Shown here in pieces: positions 34,126-43,126 of a stretch of 64,000 bases of DNA; the stretch's first letter is position 1, and every line of letters starts with the position of its first letter. The position numbers and the translations under genes were made by a program. The notes under the pieces were generated by a model, which was not told the origin of the DNA, made no database searches, and was given only the letters and a program-made list of their open reading frames with translations. Origin of the DNA: Dyadobacter sp. CY345 (GTDB taxonomy: Bacteria > Bacteroidota > Bacteroidia > Cytophagales > Spirosomataceae); NCBI RefSeq assembly GCF_021502725.1, contig NZ_JAKFFS010000001.1, forward strand, positions 2,108,001 to 2,172,000, written 5' to 3'.

Positions 34126-34751
34126 GATTGCGGAAATTTTTCTCTTTTAAGACCTTCAAGAATTTCTTTCGTAGACTCGAAACTGGTATGATGAAAGGCA
34201 CGGATACCTAACTTTTGAGCCGTGGTCGTAAACATAATGCGATCATCGAAATAAACACATTGCGCCGGAGTGGCCTGCGCGATACCCATCGCAAGGTTGA
34301 ACAATCCTGGATCAGGTTTACGCATTTTCACTTCACAGGACGAAATAAAGGCATCAAAACATTCATGGAGTTTGAACTTCCGGACGCGATAATCATTTAA
34401 TTCCTTGCCTTCATTATTGATGGAAATAACGCGGAAACCGCAGTCTTTTTTCCACTCTTTCAGCCATTTAAGCATATCCGGCAGTTCGACAGATTGTGCG
34501 TAGATAAATGCCTTAAAATCTTCTCTTGCGAAGTCGCGGGGATGATTAAAGATGACAGTGTCCAGATATTCGTCAAGTGTTATGCTGCCAATTTCATACA
34601 CATTAAAAATGAAATTATGTAACACATTAACTTCATTGTAGTCGAGACCGAACTGTTCGGAGGCAATTTTGCGGGATTCGTGCCCCCAGCCATTGCTGAG
34701 GAGCACGCCACCGATATCAAAAAACAGAATTTTAAGATCAGTACTTTCCAT
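34122..34751 (-). CDS. HAD-superfamily hydrolase inside the pentose-phosphate operon
   Basis: 209 residues of the HAD fold with a helical cap at ~20-95. Motif I is FFDIGGVLL: nucleophile Asp12 is present, but the usual second aspartate is glycine, as in YihX-type enzymes. Motif II is the serine in RVISINNEG, motif III the lysine in KMRKPDP, motif IV YFDDR. It probably dephosphorylates a sugar phosphate. Its place between tal and gnd, overlapping gnd by 4 nt and 8 nt after tal, suggests it handles a pentose-phosphate-pathway by-product or product (inference). The substrate cannot be deduced from sequence. Confidence 0.88.
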   Translation of the reverse strand: MESTDLKILFFDIGGVLLSNGWGHESRKIASEQFGLDYNEVNVLHNFIFNVYEIGSITLDEYLDTVIFNHPRDFAREDFKAFIYAQSVELPDMLKWLKEWKKDCGFRVISINNEGKELNDYRVRKFKLHECFDAFISSCEVKMRKPDPGLFNLAMGIAQATPAQCVYFDDRIMFTTTAQKLGIRAFHHTSFESTKEILEGLKREKFPQS

Positions 34752-34759
34752 TATTGCTT

Positions 34760-35860
34760 TTAGTTGACTTTGGATTTTTGGTCTTCAATAGCCTGTAATA
34801 ATTTTTCAAAAGGCTTATTAAACTTATCAATTCCTTCGTCTTCCAATTGCTTAGTCACTGCGTCGATATCAATACCAGCCGCTTTGATTTTTTCCATGAT
34901 TTCTGTTGCTCCTTCAAGATCATCTTCCAGACGGCTCGCAGGATCGCCATGATCACGGTATGCTTCCAATGTATCCAATGGAATAGTATCAACTGTATCA
35001 GGGCCAATAAGCGCTTCTACATATTTTGTATCTTTGAAGGCAGGGTTCTTGCTGCTTGTACTTGCCCAAAGAAGACGTTGTGGAACGGCACCTTTATCAG
35101 CCAGTTTTTTCCAGCGTTCAGTGCTGAATACGCGTTTATAAATTTCATAAGCCTTTTTAGCAGAAGCAATTGCCACTTCGCCTTTAAGCTCACCAAGTCC
35201 TTTTTCATCCAGCATTGGATCAACCAGAACGTCAATACGGCTAAGGAAGAAACTTGCAACGGATGAAATTTTATCAATTGGCAAGCCTTTTTCGGCTCTC
35301 TCTTCCAAACCTTTGATATACGCTTCGGTAACTGCTTCGTAACGATCCAGGCCAAAAAGCAAGGTAACGTTGATGTTCAAGCCCTCAGCAATTGCTTTTT
35401 GGATTGCAGGAAGACCAGGTTCAGTTCCTGGAATCTTGATCATCACATTTTCCTTATCAACCGCTTTCCAAAGTTCAAGTGCTTGTTTGATCGTTCCTTC
35501 TGTATTTAACGCAAGGAATGGCGATACTTCAAGACTTACATATCCATCTGCACCAACAATTTCTGCATCATAAACCGGGCGCAAAAGGTCACATGCACGT
35601 TTTATATCACTTACAGCAAGACCAAAAAAAATCTCTTCGTTGGTTTTATCACCTTTTGATAATTCATTGATATCTGCATCGTAGTCTGAGCTGCTGCTGA
35701 TGGCTTTTTCGAAAATAGCCGGGTTGGAAGTAACGCCTCTTACGCCGTCTTCTTCAACCAGTTTTTTTAATTCACCGGTGTTAATAATCTTACGGTCAAT
35801 GAAATCCAACCAGATGCTTTGTCCAAAATCGTGGATCTGTTTTACTTTGTTACTTGCCAT
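34760..35860 (-). CDS. tal: Transaldolase
   Basis: 366 residues, matching the longer class of bacterial transaldolases (TalB type 2, with extra C-terminal helices). The signature GVTSNPAIFEKAI lies at ~42-54, and the Schiff-base lysine is Lys142 in NVMIKIPGT. It transfers a dihydroxyacetone unit between sedoheptulose 7-phosphate and glyceraldehyde 3-phosphate. It is the second gene of the operon, 105 bp downstream of tkt. That gap holds a 15-bp hairpin, which may set the ratio of tkt to downstream transcripts. Confidence 0.97.
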   Translation of the reverse strand: MASNKVKQIHDFGQSIWLDFIDRKIINTGELKKLVEEDGVRGVTSNPAIFEKAISSSSDYDADINELSKGDKTNEEIFFGLAVSDIKRACDLLRPVYDAEIVGADGYVSLEVSPFLALNTEGTIKQALELWKAVDKENVMIKIPGTEPGLPAIQKAIAEGLNINVTLLFGLDRYEAVTEAYIKGLEERAEKGLPIDKISSVASFFLSRIDVLVDPMLDEKGLGELKGEVAIASAKKAYEIYKRVFSTERWKKLADKGAVPQRLLWASTSSKNPAFKDTKYVEALIGPDTVDTIPLDTLEAYRDHGDPASRLEDDLEGATEIMEKIKAAGIDIDAVTKQLEDEGIDKFNKPFEKLLQAIEDQKSKVN

Positions 35861-35916
35861 AATTAACTGTTATTTGAATTAAAAAATACCTTTTACAATT
35901 TATTAAATCAGGACGA

Positions 35917-35955
35917 GAAAAATGTGGTTCTAACCCTAGCAGAACCACATTTTTC
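35917..35955 (-). terminator. Intercistronic 15-bp hairpin between tkt and tal
   Basis: Perfect arms at 35917-35931 and 35941-35955 with a 9-nt loop, lying 11 nt after the tkt stop. On the minus strand the 3' arm ends in a T-run (ATTTTTC) with no further T-run outside the stem. It is likely a partial terminator or an mRNA processing and stability element. Confidence 0.6.
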
Positions 35956-35965
35956 GAGTTGCGCC

Positions 35966-37978
35966 TTATTTATTCAACAAAGCTTTCGCCTTATTAATTA
36001 CATTTTCGACCGTAAAACCGAAAACTTTATACAATTCATCGGCAGGCGCAGATTCCCCAAAAGTTGTCATCGCAATGATGTCGCCTTCGTCCGTTACGTA
36101 TTTATGCCATCCCAGCGGAGAGCCTGTTTCAACGGCAAGACGTTTTCTGATTGCATTCGGGAAAACTTCTTCCTTGTATGCTGCATCCTGCTTTTCAAAT
36201 AATTCCCAGGACGGCATACTCACCACTCTTGCCGCAATTCCTTCCTCTTTCAACTTCGCCTGCGCCGACATAATCAATTCAACCTCCGAACCGGTTGCAA
36301 TTAAAATTAAATCCGGTGTCTTCTCTGAATCAGAAAGTACATAAGCACCTTTTTCTAACTGTTTTGCATCGCCATATTTTGTCTGATCCAAAATTGTCAA
36401 ACCCTGACGTGTAAAAACCAATACAACCGGCCCGCCCTTATGTTCCAACGCAACACGCCAGGCCTGCGCAGTTTCGTTAGCATCAGCAGGGCGAATGACA
36501 GTGATATTCGGAATCGAGCGAAGTGATATCAATTGTTCAACAGGCTGATGTGTCGTGCCGTCTTCTCCGAGACCGATACTGTCATGGGTATAAACAAATA
36601 TTGGCTTGATCTTCATAATTGCCGCCAAACGAATCGGTGGGCGCATATATTCTGAAAAGATCAGAAATGTTGCGCCAAAAGGTATCAATCCCTTGGTAAG
36701 GGCCATTCCATTTAACGCTGAACCCATCGCATGCTCGCGTATCCCAAAATGGAAATTTCTTCCATCTCTTTTTTCAGGCGTGAAGGAATCAAATTCTTTG
36801 AGATTCGTATCGGTGGAGGGAGCCAAATCAGCTGCTCCGCCTATCAAACCTGGAATGCTTGCTGCGATTGCATTCAGCACTTTTCCCGAGGCCTGGCGTG
36901 TCGCCATTTTTTTGTCAGCAGCTTCGAAAACAGGAAGATTGTCGAGCCAGCCATCGGGCAATTCTCCGCTAATTGCCAGTTCATATTCTGCCGCCAGATC
37001 AGGGAATTTTTCCTTGTATTCACTGAAAAGCTCGTTCCATTTTTCTTCGAGTTTCGTACCTTTTTCTCCGACACCCTGGTAGTATGCAGCGACTTCCTCC
37101 GGCACGACAAAAGATTGTTCCGGGTCGAAGCCGAAAAATTCTTTAACCAGCTTAACTTCGTCTGCGCCCAGCGGAGATCCGTGAGAACCAGCCGTATCTA
37201 CTTTGTTCGGACTTCCATAGGCGATCTGCGTGCGAACTTTGATAAGTGAGGGACGGTTTTTTTCTCCCTGTGCATTTCTTACAGCAATGTTGAGAGCACT
37301 GATATCATTTCCATCTTCGACAACTTGCACATGCCAGCCGTACGACTCGAAGCGTTTTGCCACATCTTCAGTAAAAGCGATATCTGTCGTGCCTTCGATC
37401 GAAATATGGTTATCATCATACAGATAGATGATATTCCCTAATTCCAAATGTCCCGCCAGCGACGCTGCTTCGGAAGTTACGCCTTCCATCATATCGCCGT
37501 CACTGCAAATTGCGTAGACATTGTAATCAAAAATGTCAAAACCAGGTCTATTATACCTCGCTGCAAGATGTTTCTGGGCGATTGCAAATCCAACGCCATT
37601 GGCAAATCCCTGGCCTAAGGGTCCTGTTGTTACGTCGATTCCGGGAGCAAGTCCATATTCCGGGTGTCCTGCTGTTTTACTATTAAGTTGTCTGAAATTT
37701 TTGAGGTCGTCGAGTGAAAGATCGTAACCTGTCAAATGCAGATAGCTGTATTGAAGCATACATCCATGGCCCGCGGATAAAACAAATCTGTCCCGGTTTG
37801 GCCAATCTGGATTTTTAGGATTATAGTGCATAAAATGCGACCATAAAACATGGGCCATTGGCGCGGCTCCCATTGGCATTCCAGGATGTCCCGAATTTGC
37901 TTTTTGCACTGCATCAACGGACAATAATCTTGCGGTGTTGATGCCTAATTGTTCAATTTCCTTCGTATCTGATCCCAT
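35966..37978 (-). CDS. tkt: Transketolase
   Basis: 670 residues with the full three-domain layout. The thiamine-diphosphate site includes [14 protein letters not shown] near the N-terminus, GDGDMMEGV with the Mg2+ ligand, and [13 protein letters not shown] with the catalytic glutamate in the second domain. It moves two-carbon ketol units between pentose, tetrose, hexose and heptose phosphates. It is the first gene of the pentose-phosphate operon. I do not see a strong TAnnTTTG box upstream on the minus strand, only TAGTTTTA near 38006. Confidence 0.98.
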   Translation of the reverse strand: MGSDTKEIEQLGINTARLLSVDAVQKANSGHPGMPMGAAPMAHVLWSHFMHYNPKNPDWPNRDRFVLSAGHGCMLQYSYLHLTGYDLSLDDLKNFRQLNSKTAGHPEYGLAPGIDVTTGPLGQGFANGVGFAIAQKHLAARYNRPGFDIFDYNVYAICSDGDMMEGVTSEAASLAGHLELGNIIYLYDDNHISIEGTTDIAFTEDVAKRFESYGWHVQVVEDGNDISALNIAVRNAQGEKNRPSLIKVRTQIAYGSPNKVDTAGSHGSPLGADEVKLVKEFFGFDPEQSFVVPEEVAAYYQGVGEKGTKLEEKWNELFSEYKEKFPDLAAEYELAISGELPDGWLDNLPVFEAADKKMATRQASGKVLNAIAASIPGLIGGAADLAPSTDTNLKEFDSFTPEKRDGRNFHFGIREHAMGSALNGMALTKGLIPFGATFLIFSEYMRPPIRLAAIMKIKPIFVYTHDSIGLGEDGTTHQPVEQLISLRSIPNITVIRPADANETAQAWRVALEHKGGPVVLVFTRQGLTILDQTKYGDAKQLEKGAYVLSDSEKTPDLILIATGSEVELIMSAQAKLKEEGIAARVVSMPSWELFEKQDAAYKEEVFPNAIRKRLAVETGSPLGWHKYVTDEGDIIAMTTFGESAPADELYKVFGFTVENVINKAKALLNK

Positions 37979-38451
37979 TTTAAGCTATGCTGATTGATTA
38001 GTTATCTTGGTAAAACTATTAAACGGTTACTCTCGAAAGCATGACCTGACCTTTTAAGTACATATTTAATCAATACTTTTTCAAACTGATTTTATAATTT
38101 CACCAATTAAAAATTAAGTTACCTGACTTGTTTTAAAAATTCTATTCTTATCCGGCAGAGAGGTTTAGTATAACATTTATGCCAAATATTTTAATCTGAG
38201 TTGCTGCCAGGTGGATATCGATGATGTGGGCAATTTATCAAGCCGAGTTTTTTGAATGACAAAGTTGGGCTTATATAATTAATTCATAAAGAGCTGTTTT
38301 ATCGATTTTGTTGTACATATCAGTGGATTATGTTTTGATTAAAATTAGTCAGGAAGAGGGTGAGGTGCAGTTTTGGAAAAATCCTGAAAAACTTGTAAAT
38401 AGAAATTAGTTACGATCTTTGTAGTAAGTATTAACCAGTTAACTTTGAAAT
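37979..38451. other. Divergent intergenic region, tkt versus receiver gene
   Basis: 473 bp without a convincing ORF or RNA gene. The right end has a candidate promoter for the receiver gene. The left part should hold the tkt promoter, which is not clear by eye. Confidence 0.5.
38393..38421 (+). promoter_or_regulatory. Candidate promoter of the receiver gene
   Basis: TTG (38393-38395), 18-nt spacer and GATCTTTG (38414-38421), one mismatch to TAnnTTTG. It ends 30 bp before the start codon. Confidence 0.45.
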
Positions 38452-38889
38452 ATGTCATTGAGGGGCCCGATAATTTCAATTGAGGACGACGCAGATGATC
38501 AGTACCTTTTAAAAAGTGTGCTGGATGAAATGAAAATACCGAATACTGTTCATTTTTTTAATAATGGGCTTGAAGCGCTTCAATACCTGGAAGTTACAAC
38601 CGAACAGCCATTCCTGATCCTTTGCGATATCAATATGCCGATTATGAATGGCCTTGAATTGCGTCAGAGAATCGATAGCGAAGAATATTTAAAAAGGAAA
38701 TCTATCCCATTTGTTTTTTTAAGCACCTCGGGAAGTCCGAAGTTGGTGGAGGAGGCTTATGCTTCGACGATTCAGGGATATTACCAAAAGGCGAGCGGTT
38801 TTGATGCCTTTAGACAACAAATCGAATTGATTGTTGAATATTGGAAATCCTGCCTGCATCCAAATAATTTCACCGTTAGCAGTAAGTAG
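38452..38889 (+). CDS. Stand-alone receiver protein (Rcp1-type CheY-like)
   Basis: 145 residues forming one receiver domain with no output domain. Acidic residues are in IEDDADD, the phosphoacceptor is Asp59 in LILCDINMPIMNG, the switch residues are in VFLSTSGS, and the lysine is in YYQKAS. The SIEDDADDQYLL start and the loop pattern are of the Rcp1 type, which usually takes phosphate from multi-PAS or phytochrome-like kinases. A five-PAS kinase without its own receiver lies 4 kb away (43127-45913) and is a plausible partner (inference). Confidence 0.93.
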   Translation: MSLRGPIISIEDDADDQYLLKSVLDEMKIPNTVHFFNNGLEALQYLEVTTEQPFLILCDINMPIMNGLELRQRIDSEEYLKRKSIPFVFLSTSGSPKLVEEAYASTIQGYYQKASGFDAFRQQIELIVEYWKSCLHPNNFTVSSK

Positions 38890-38960
38890 TGTATCTATGT
38901 TTAAAACAACTCGCGGCTCCTGAATGTTTCGGAAACCGCGTCTTGTAAAACAATTAAAAT

Positions 38961-39809
38961 CTACTTAGAAAGCTGTTCGAATTCTTCATCCGTCAATTGG
39001 ATGTCCGCAGCTTTCAAATTTTCATGTAAGTGACCAATGGACTTGGTTCCCGGGATCAATAGTATATTTGGAGATCTCCTTAGAAGCCACGCGAGTGCAA
39101 TTTGTGCAGTTGTGGCCTTATGATCTGCGGCGATCCTACCAAGTTTTTCTGCAAGCTTCTGAGGCCCTGACGCCAGTGGGTACCATGGTATAAAAGCTTG
39201 CCCTTTTTTGGCAGTATAATCTACAATTTCTTCCCACTGTCTGTTACCGAGGTTGTAAAGATTTTGAACCGATACGATTGATATAACTTTTTCTGCCCGT
39301 TCGATCTGTTCAATGTTCACTTCGGATAAGCCGACATATTTAATTTTACCTGTTTTTACTGCCTCTGCAACAGGAGCAAGCGTTTCTTCAACAGGAATTT
39401 TTGGATCAAAACGGTGAAGCTGCCAAAGGTCGATCGTATCAACTTTTAATCTTTTCAAACTTCCCTCAATGTTTTCACTGATGAATTTTGGATCTCCGTT
39501 CGGCACCCATTCATTTGGTCCCGGACGATTGAATCCACCTTTGGTGGCAATAACGAGATCGTGTTTATAAGGCTGCAAAGCATCGGCAATTAATGATTCG
39601 TTGAAGTGAGGACCGTAAGCGTCTGCTGTGTCAATGAAGTTGACGCCTGATGCAACAGCTTCCTGTAAAACTTTTATAGCGTTAGGTCTGTCCGCAACCT
39701 CGCCAAACACGCCTGAGCCTGTCAATTGCATTGCACCATAACCTAAACGTTTAATTTCTATTTCATCACCTATTTTATAGGTTAATGATATTTTCGAATC
39801 TGCTGACAT
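38961..39809 (-). CDS. Aldo/keto reductase
   Basis: 282 residues, a TIM-barrel aldo/keto reductase. The catalytic tetrad is complete: Asp60 and Tyr65 in FIDTADAYG, Lys90 in IATKGG and His132 in LWQLHRFD. The C-terminal NADPH-binding segment is IPGTKSIGHLHENL. It resembles the YdbC/PdxI-like group, which reduces small aldehydes (PdxI uses pyridoxal). The substrate here is unknown. The promoter region holds a palindrome at 39860-39880. It is probably a single-gene unit. Confidence 0.93.
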   Translation of the reverse strand: MSADSKISLTYKIGDEIEIKRLGYGAMQLTGSGVFGEVADRPNAIKVLQEAVASGVNFIDTADAYGPHFNESLIADALQPYKHDLVIATKGGFNRPGPNEWVPNGDPKFISENIEGSLKRLKVDTIDLWQLHRFDPKIPVEETLAPVAEAVKTGKIKYVGLSEVNIEQIERAEKVISIVSVQNLYNLGNRQWEEIVDYTAKKGQAFIPWYPLASGPQKLAEKLGRIAADHKATTAQIALAWLLRRSPNILLIPGTKSIGHLHENLKAADIQLTDEEFEQLSK

Positions 39810-39859
39810 TTTATTTAATGTTCTAATTGAAAAACGTGTATATAAAATTTCCTGATCCT

Positions 39860-39880
39860 AAAATACCTGATTGGTATTTT
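39860..39880. promoter_or_regulatory. Palindrome before the aldo/keto reductase gene
   Basis: AAAATACC (39860-39867) and GGTATTTT (39873-39880) around a 5-nt centre, 50 bp before the start codon. It could be an operator; the T-run on the plus side also allows a weak terminator reading. Confidence 0.4.
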
Positions 39881-40044
39881 TAGTTCAAATCTTAACAGTC
39901 AGCTTAATTTTTATGCCAGGTATCAGCCTGAAAAATCCTGATCGAGATTATACTTGATAATAAATTGACTTTAAGAAATCTTGGAACGTCATGTTTTGGT
40001 GAAGTTAAATTAGTGAGAGATGATCAAAATGGTAGCAGTAATAA

Positions 40045-41475
40045 TTAAGCGATATTGATTTTTACGATGCCGAGTTTTTTCATTTTGCTTACCATTGTTG
40101 ATACGGGCAGATCCAGCAGTACCGCTGCTCCATTAGGTCCGGAGATTCTGTTATTGCATTTTCTCAAAACAGAAAGTATGTGATCCCGTTCAAGCTCTTC
40201 CATTGTTTTTACTGCAAAACCAGTGTTTCTCGCTGCAATGTCAACTTTTGCGTCATTGGGAAATGGTAACGTGAGTTCTTCTATCTGTTTGCCGGATGTC
40301 AGTAACACGCTTCGCTCTATCAAATGTTGTAACTCTCTGACATTTCCTGGCCAGGCGTAAGTTATTAACCGTTCCATCGCAGAATCTGAAATCGAATCTA
40401 CGCGTTTACCGGTTAGTTTGGCATAATATTTCAGAAAGTGGAAAGCTAGTAAGGGGATATCCACGGGCCGCTCACGCAAAGGCGGCAGCACAATAGGAAA
40501 AACGAAAAGCCGGTAATACAGGTCAAGCCGAAAACGACCGCTTGCTATTTCTTTTTCCAGATTACGGCTGGTCGCGGCTATCACACGAACATCTATTTTA
40601 ATAGAACCCTTTCCGCCAATTCGCTCGATTTCTTTTTCCTGTAAAACCCGGAGCAGTTTGACCTGGAAATCCACCGGCATCTCACCGATCTCGTCCAGCA
40701 TTATCGTACCGCCGGAAGCTTGCTCAAACTTTCCAATACGCCTTTCATAAGCACCTGTAAAAGAGCCTTTTTCATGCCCAAAAAATTCGGATTCAATCAG
40801 ATTTGCAGGGAGCGCTGCGCAATTAACTTTGATAAAAGGTTTGTTTTTTCGCGGGGATAGTTTGTGGATAATTGAGGCTATTCCCTCTTTTCCTGTACCA
40901 CTTTCACCTAAAATCAAAACCGATGTTGTGCTGGCTGCAACCTGCATAACAAGTTCGAAAACTTCCTGCATGCCTTCACTGGTTCCGATAATTCCCTCAA
41001 ATTCGATTTTACTTTTATCAATATCCGCCCTTTCAGAAAAGGTTGATTTGAAAGCACTTTGATATTCGGAAATATTGCGAAGTTTAGGTTTTTGTTGCTG
41101 ATCATAATGATGGCGATACTGGGCGATGTCCAGTGTTACCAGCAAATCTTTTTCACGAAATGGCTTGACAAGAAATCCATAAGGATTCGTCGCTTTGGCT
41201 GCCTGCAATACCTGAGTGCTTGAATTTGCAGATAAATAAATGAAAGGCAGATTCATTTCATTGAGTAACAACGCAAGGTCAATTCCTGTGCGGGCGCCTT
41301 GGAGGTAAATATCCAGGACGATCAGGCATGGCTTTTCATTAGCGATTATTTCCAGTGCTTCGTCCACAGAAAAGGCGATACTACAAACTGTGTATCCCGC
41401 ATTTTCCAAAGTAATACGAATATCGCCAGCCACGATATATTCGTCTTCAACGATCAGGATCTTGTCACACATCAT
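40045..41475 (-). CDS. NtrC-family sigma-54-dependent response regulator
   Basis: 476 residues. Receiver domain (~1-120) with EDE acidic residues and the phosphoacceptor in LIVLDIYLQG; AAA+ domain (~155-390) with Walker A GESGTGKE, the sigma-54 contact loop GSFTGA (a common variant of GAFTGA), Walker B GTIMLDEIGEMP and the arginine-finger region; C-terminal Fis-type helix-turn-helix (~435-476) ending PVSTMVSKMKKLGI. It should activate sigma-54 promoters when phosphorylated. No kinase is in the same operon. The start is the ATG at 41475 (or the next codon); an upstream in-frame TTG at 41496 is less likely. Confidence 0.94.
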   Translation of the reverse strand: MMCDKILIVEDEYIVAGDIRITLENAGYTVCSIAFSVDEALEIIANEKPCLIVLDIYLQGARTGIDLALLLNEMNLPFIYLSANSSTQVLQAAKATNPYGFLVKPFREKDLLVTLDIAQYRHHYDQQQKPKLRNISEYQSAFKSTFSERADIDKSKIEFEGIIGTSEGMQEVFELVMQVAASTTSVLILGESGTGKEGIASIIHKLSPRKNKPFIKVNCAALPANLIESEFFGHEKGSFTGAYERRIGKFEQASGGTIMLDEIGEMPVDFQVKLLRVLQEKEIERIGGKGSIKIDVRVIAATSRNLEKEIASGRFRLDLYYRLFVFPIVLPPLRERPVDIPLLAFHFLKYYAKLTGKRVDSISDSAMERLITYAWPGNVRELQHLIERSVLLTSGKQIEELTLPFPNDAKVDIAARNTGFAVKTMEELERDHILSVLRKCNNRISGPNGAAVLLDLPVSTMVSKMKKLGIVKINIA

Positions 41476-41616
41476 TGCATGCAGTTTGGCGCTCAAAAAG
41501 TTGGCTGGTACTTAATGGTTTTGTCGAACTGCAAGTAAACTATTTTAATTCAGGTTTTATTTTTAAACGATGATATGTACTAGTCTGTTGATAAAATATC
41601 AATGTGTTTTTCGTTG

Positions 41617-42792
41617 TCAAACAGTCAGTTTTACCAACTGCGCTTGTTTTTGAGCTTTCAGCGAGAGTTCTGTTGCAAGGAAACAATGCTCTTGCGACAT
41701 CGCAGTTTCAGTTCTGTTCAAAACATCCTCTACAAGCTGTTTTCCGTAAGGCAGTGGTTCTTTGCTGCAATCGATATATTGCGTTTCTTTTTGTGTTACC
41801 AGAAATAGGTGATTGCCACCATCGCGTCCTGCGATATCGACATTCTTGCGAATTTCAATAAACCCCTCTGTTCCCAAAATTGTTAAGCGACCGTCGCCCC
41901 AGCTTTTTAAACCGTCCGGCGTGAACCAGTCCACACGGATGTAGCCTGTACCGCCATTTCCCCGAATCATGCAATCGCCAAAATCCTCAAATTTCGGATA
42001 TTGCGGATGGCTGACGTTGCCAATCTGCGAAGCGACAACCTCTGCCTTGGTTGATCCGGTAAAAAATAAAAATTGATCAAATTGATGAGACGCGATATCA
42101 CAAATGACACCGCCATACCGTTTTGCATCAAAAAACCATTCGGGTCTGGAACTGGCTGACATACGGTGAGGTCCAAGTCCAATGGTTTGGATTACCTTCC
42201 CAATTGCACCGGATTTCACAAGTTCACCAGCTTTCACAGTTGCCCGGTTTTCGAGCCGCTCACTGTACATGATAGAATAAATCCGGCCGGTTTCCTTTTG
42301 AACTTTCCGAACCTGAGCAAGCTGTTCCAGAGAAGTAATTCCTGGTTTGTCAGCCATATAATCCTTACCGCTCTGCATAACTCGAATACCGATCGGGGCA
42401 CGCTGATCGGGAATTGCTGAACTTAATACAAGCTGAATAGATTTGTCATCCAGTATTTCTTTTTCGTTCGCCACCATCTTCGCGTCAGGATATCTTTTGC
42501 CAAAAGCTGCCGTAAGATCAGCCTCAGCGGCATAATATGCGACGAGCTGTCCGCCGCCGCGAATTACTGCTTCAACTTGTCCGTATATGTGCCCATGGTT
42601 CATACCGATCACCGCAAATTTGATTCTGCCAGGCTCCACTATTTCTTTCTCGACCGTTTCAGATTTCAATGTTCCTATGGAGACGGCGCTATTTTTAGCC
42701 TCGCCCGGAAGGGAAGACATCATCATAATTCCAGCGGCGGTACCTACGGTGCTGCGAATAAATTCACGTCGGTTATCTTCTGTTTTTTTCAT
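41617..42792 (-). CDS. Gfo/Idh/MocA-family oxidoreductase with Tat signal
   Basis: 391 residues. The N-terminus carries a twin-arginine motif (NRREFIRSTVG) followed by a short hydrophobic stretch (AAGIMMMSSLPG), typical of the Tat-exported sugar oxidoreductases of Bacteroidota. The Rossmann part starts at IKFAVIGMNHGHIYGQV, and the EKP-like motif is ADKPGITS; the catalytic histidine region is CDIASHQFDQFLFFTG. It likely oxidises or reduces a sugar or inositol derivative with tightly bound NAD(P). The substrate is unknown. A second, more distant member is at 56408-57784. Confidence 0.92.
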   Translation of the reverse strand: MKKTEDNRREFIRSTVGTAAGIMMMSSLPGEAKNSAVSIGTLKSETVEKEIVEPGRIKFAVIGMNHGHIYGQVEAVIRGGGQLVAYYAAEADLTAAFGKRYPDAKMVANEKEILDDKSIQLVLSSAIPDQRAPIGIRVMQSGKDYMADKPGITSLEQLAQVRKVQKETGRIYSIMYSERLENRATVKAGELVKSGAIGKVIQTIGLGPHRMSASSRPEWFFDAKRYGGVICDIASHQFDQFLFFTGSTKAEVVASQIGNVSHPQYPKFEDFGDCMIRGNGGTGYIRVDWFTPDGLKSWGDGRLTILGTEGFIEIRKNVDIAGRDGGNHLFLVTQKETQYIDCSKEPLPYGKQLVEDVLNRTETAMSQEHCFLATELSLKAQKQAQLVKLTV

Positions 42793-43126
42793 TTTGGCTG
42801 AAATGGGAAGTGTTTCTTTTTTGTAACATTTTCTATTAAACAGGAAGACTAATTTCCCAATTAACTACCCTTAATGTGATGTGTAAATGTTCATATTCAT
42901 CGAAAATATGTAATTGAATTGAATTACGCCCATTGGCTGGGTAATCGCAAAATGAGATAGAAAACATCAGATTTTAGAAGCAAACTATAAGTAGATATCA
43001 ATTGGTACATATTTTGTTAAAGTTTATCGGACATTAAATTTATCTTGATGCCCTGTCTGAAGCTGTTACGATTAAAGTTGCATCTCGATAAAATCTAGCC
43101 AAATTTCAAGTTATAATACGCTACTA
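42793..43126. other. Divergent intergenic region
   Basis: 334 bp between the oxidoreductase and the PAS kinase. It has a small inverted repeat, GTAATT/AATTAC at 42910-42927 with a 6-nt centre, of unclear meaning. No ORF, RNA gene or clear promoter box was recognised. Confidence 0.45.
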
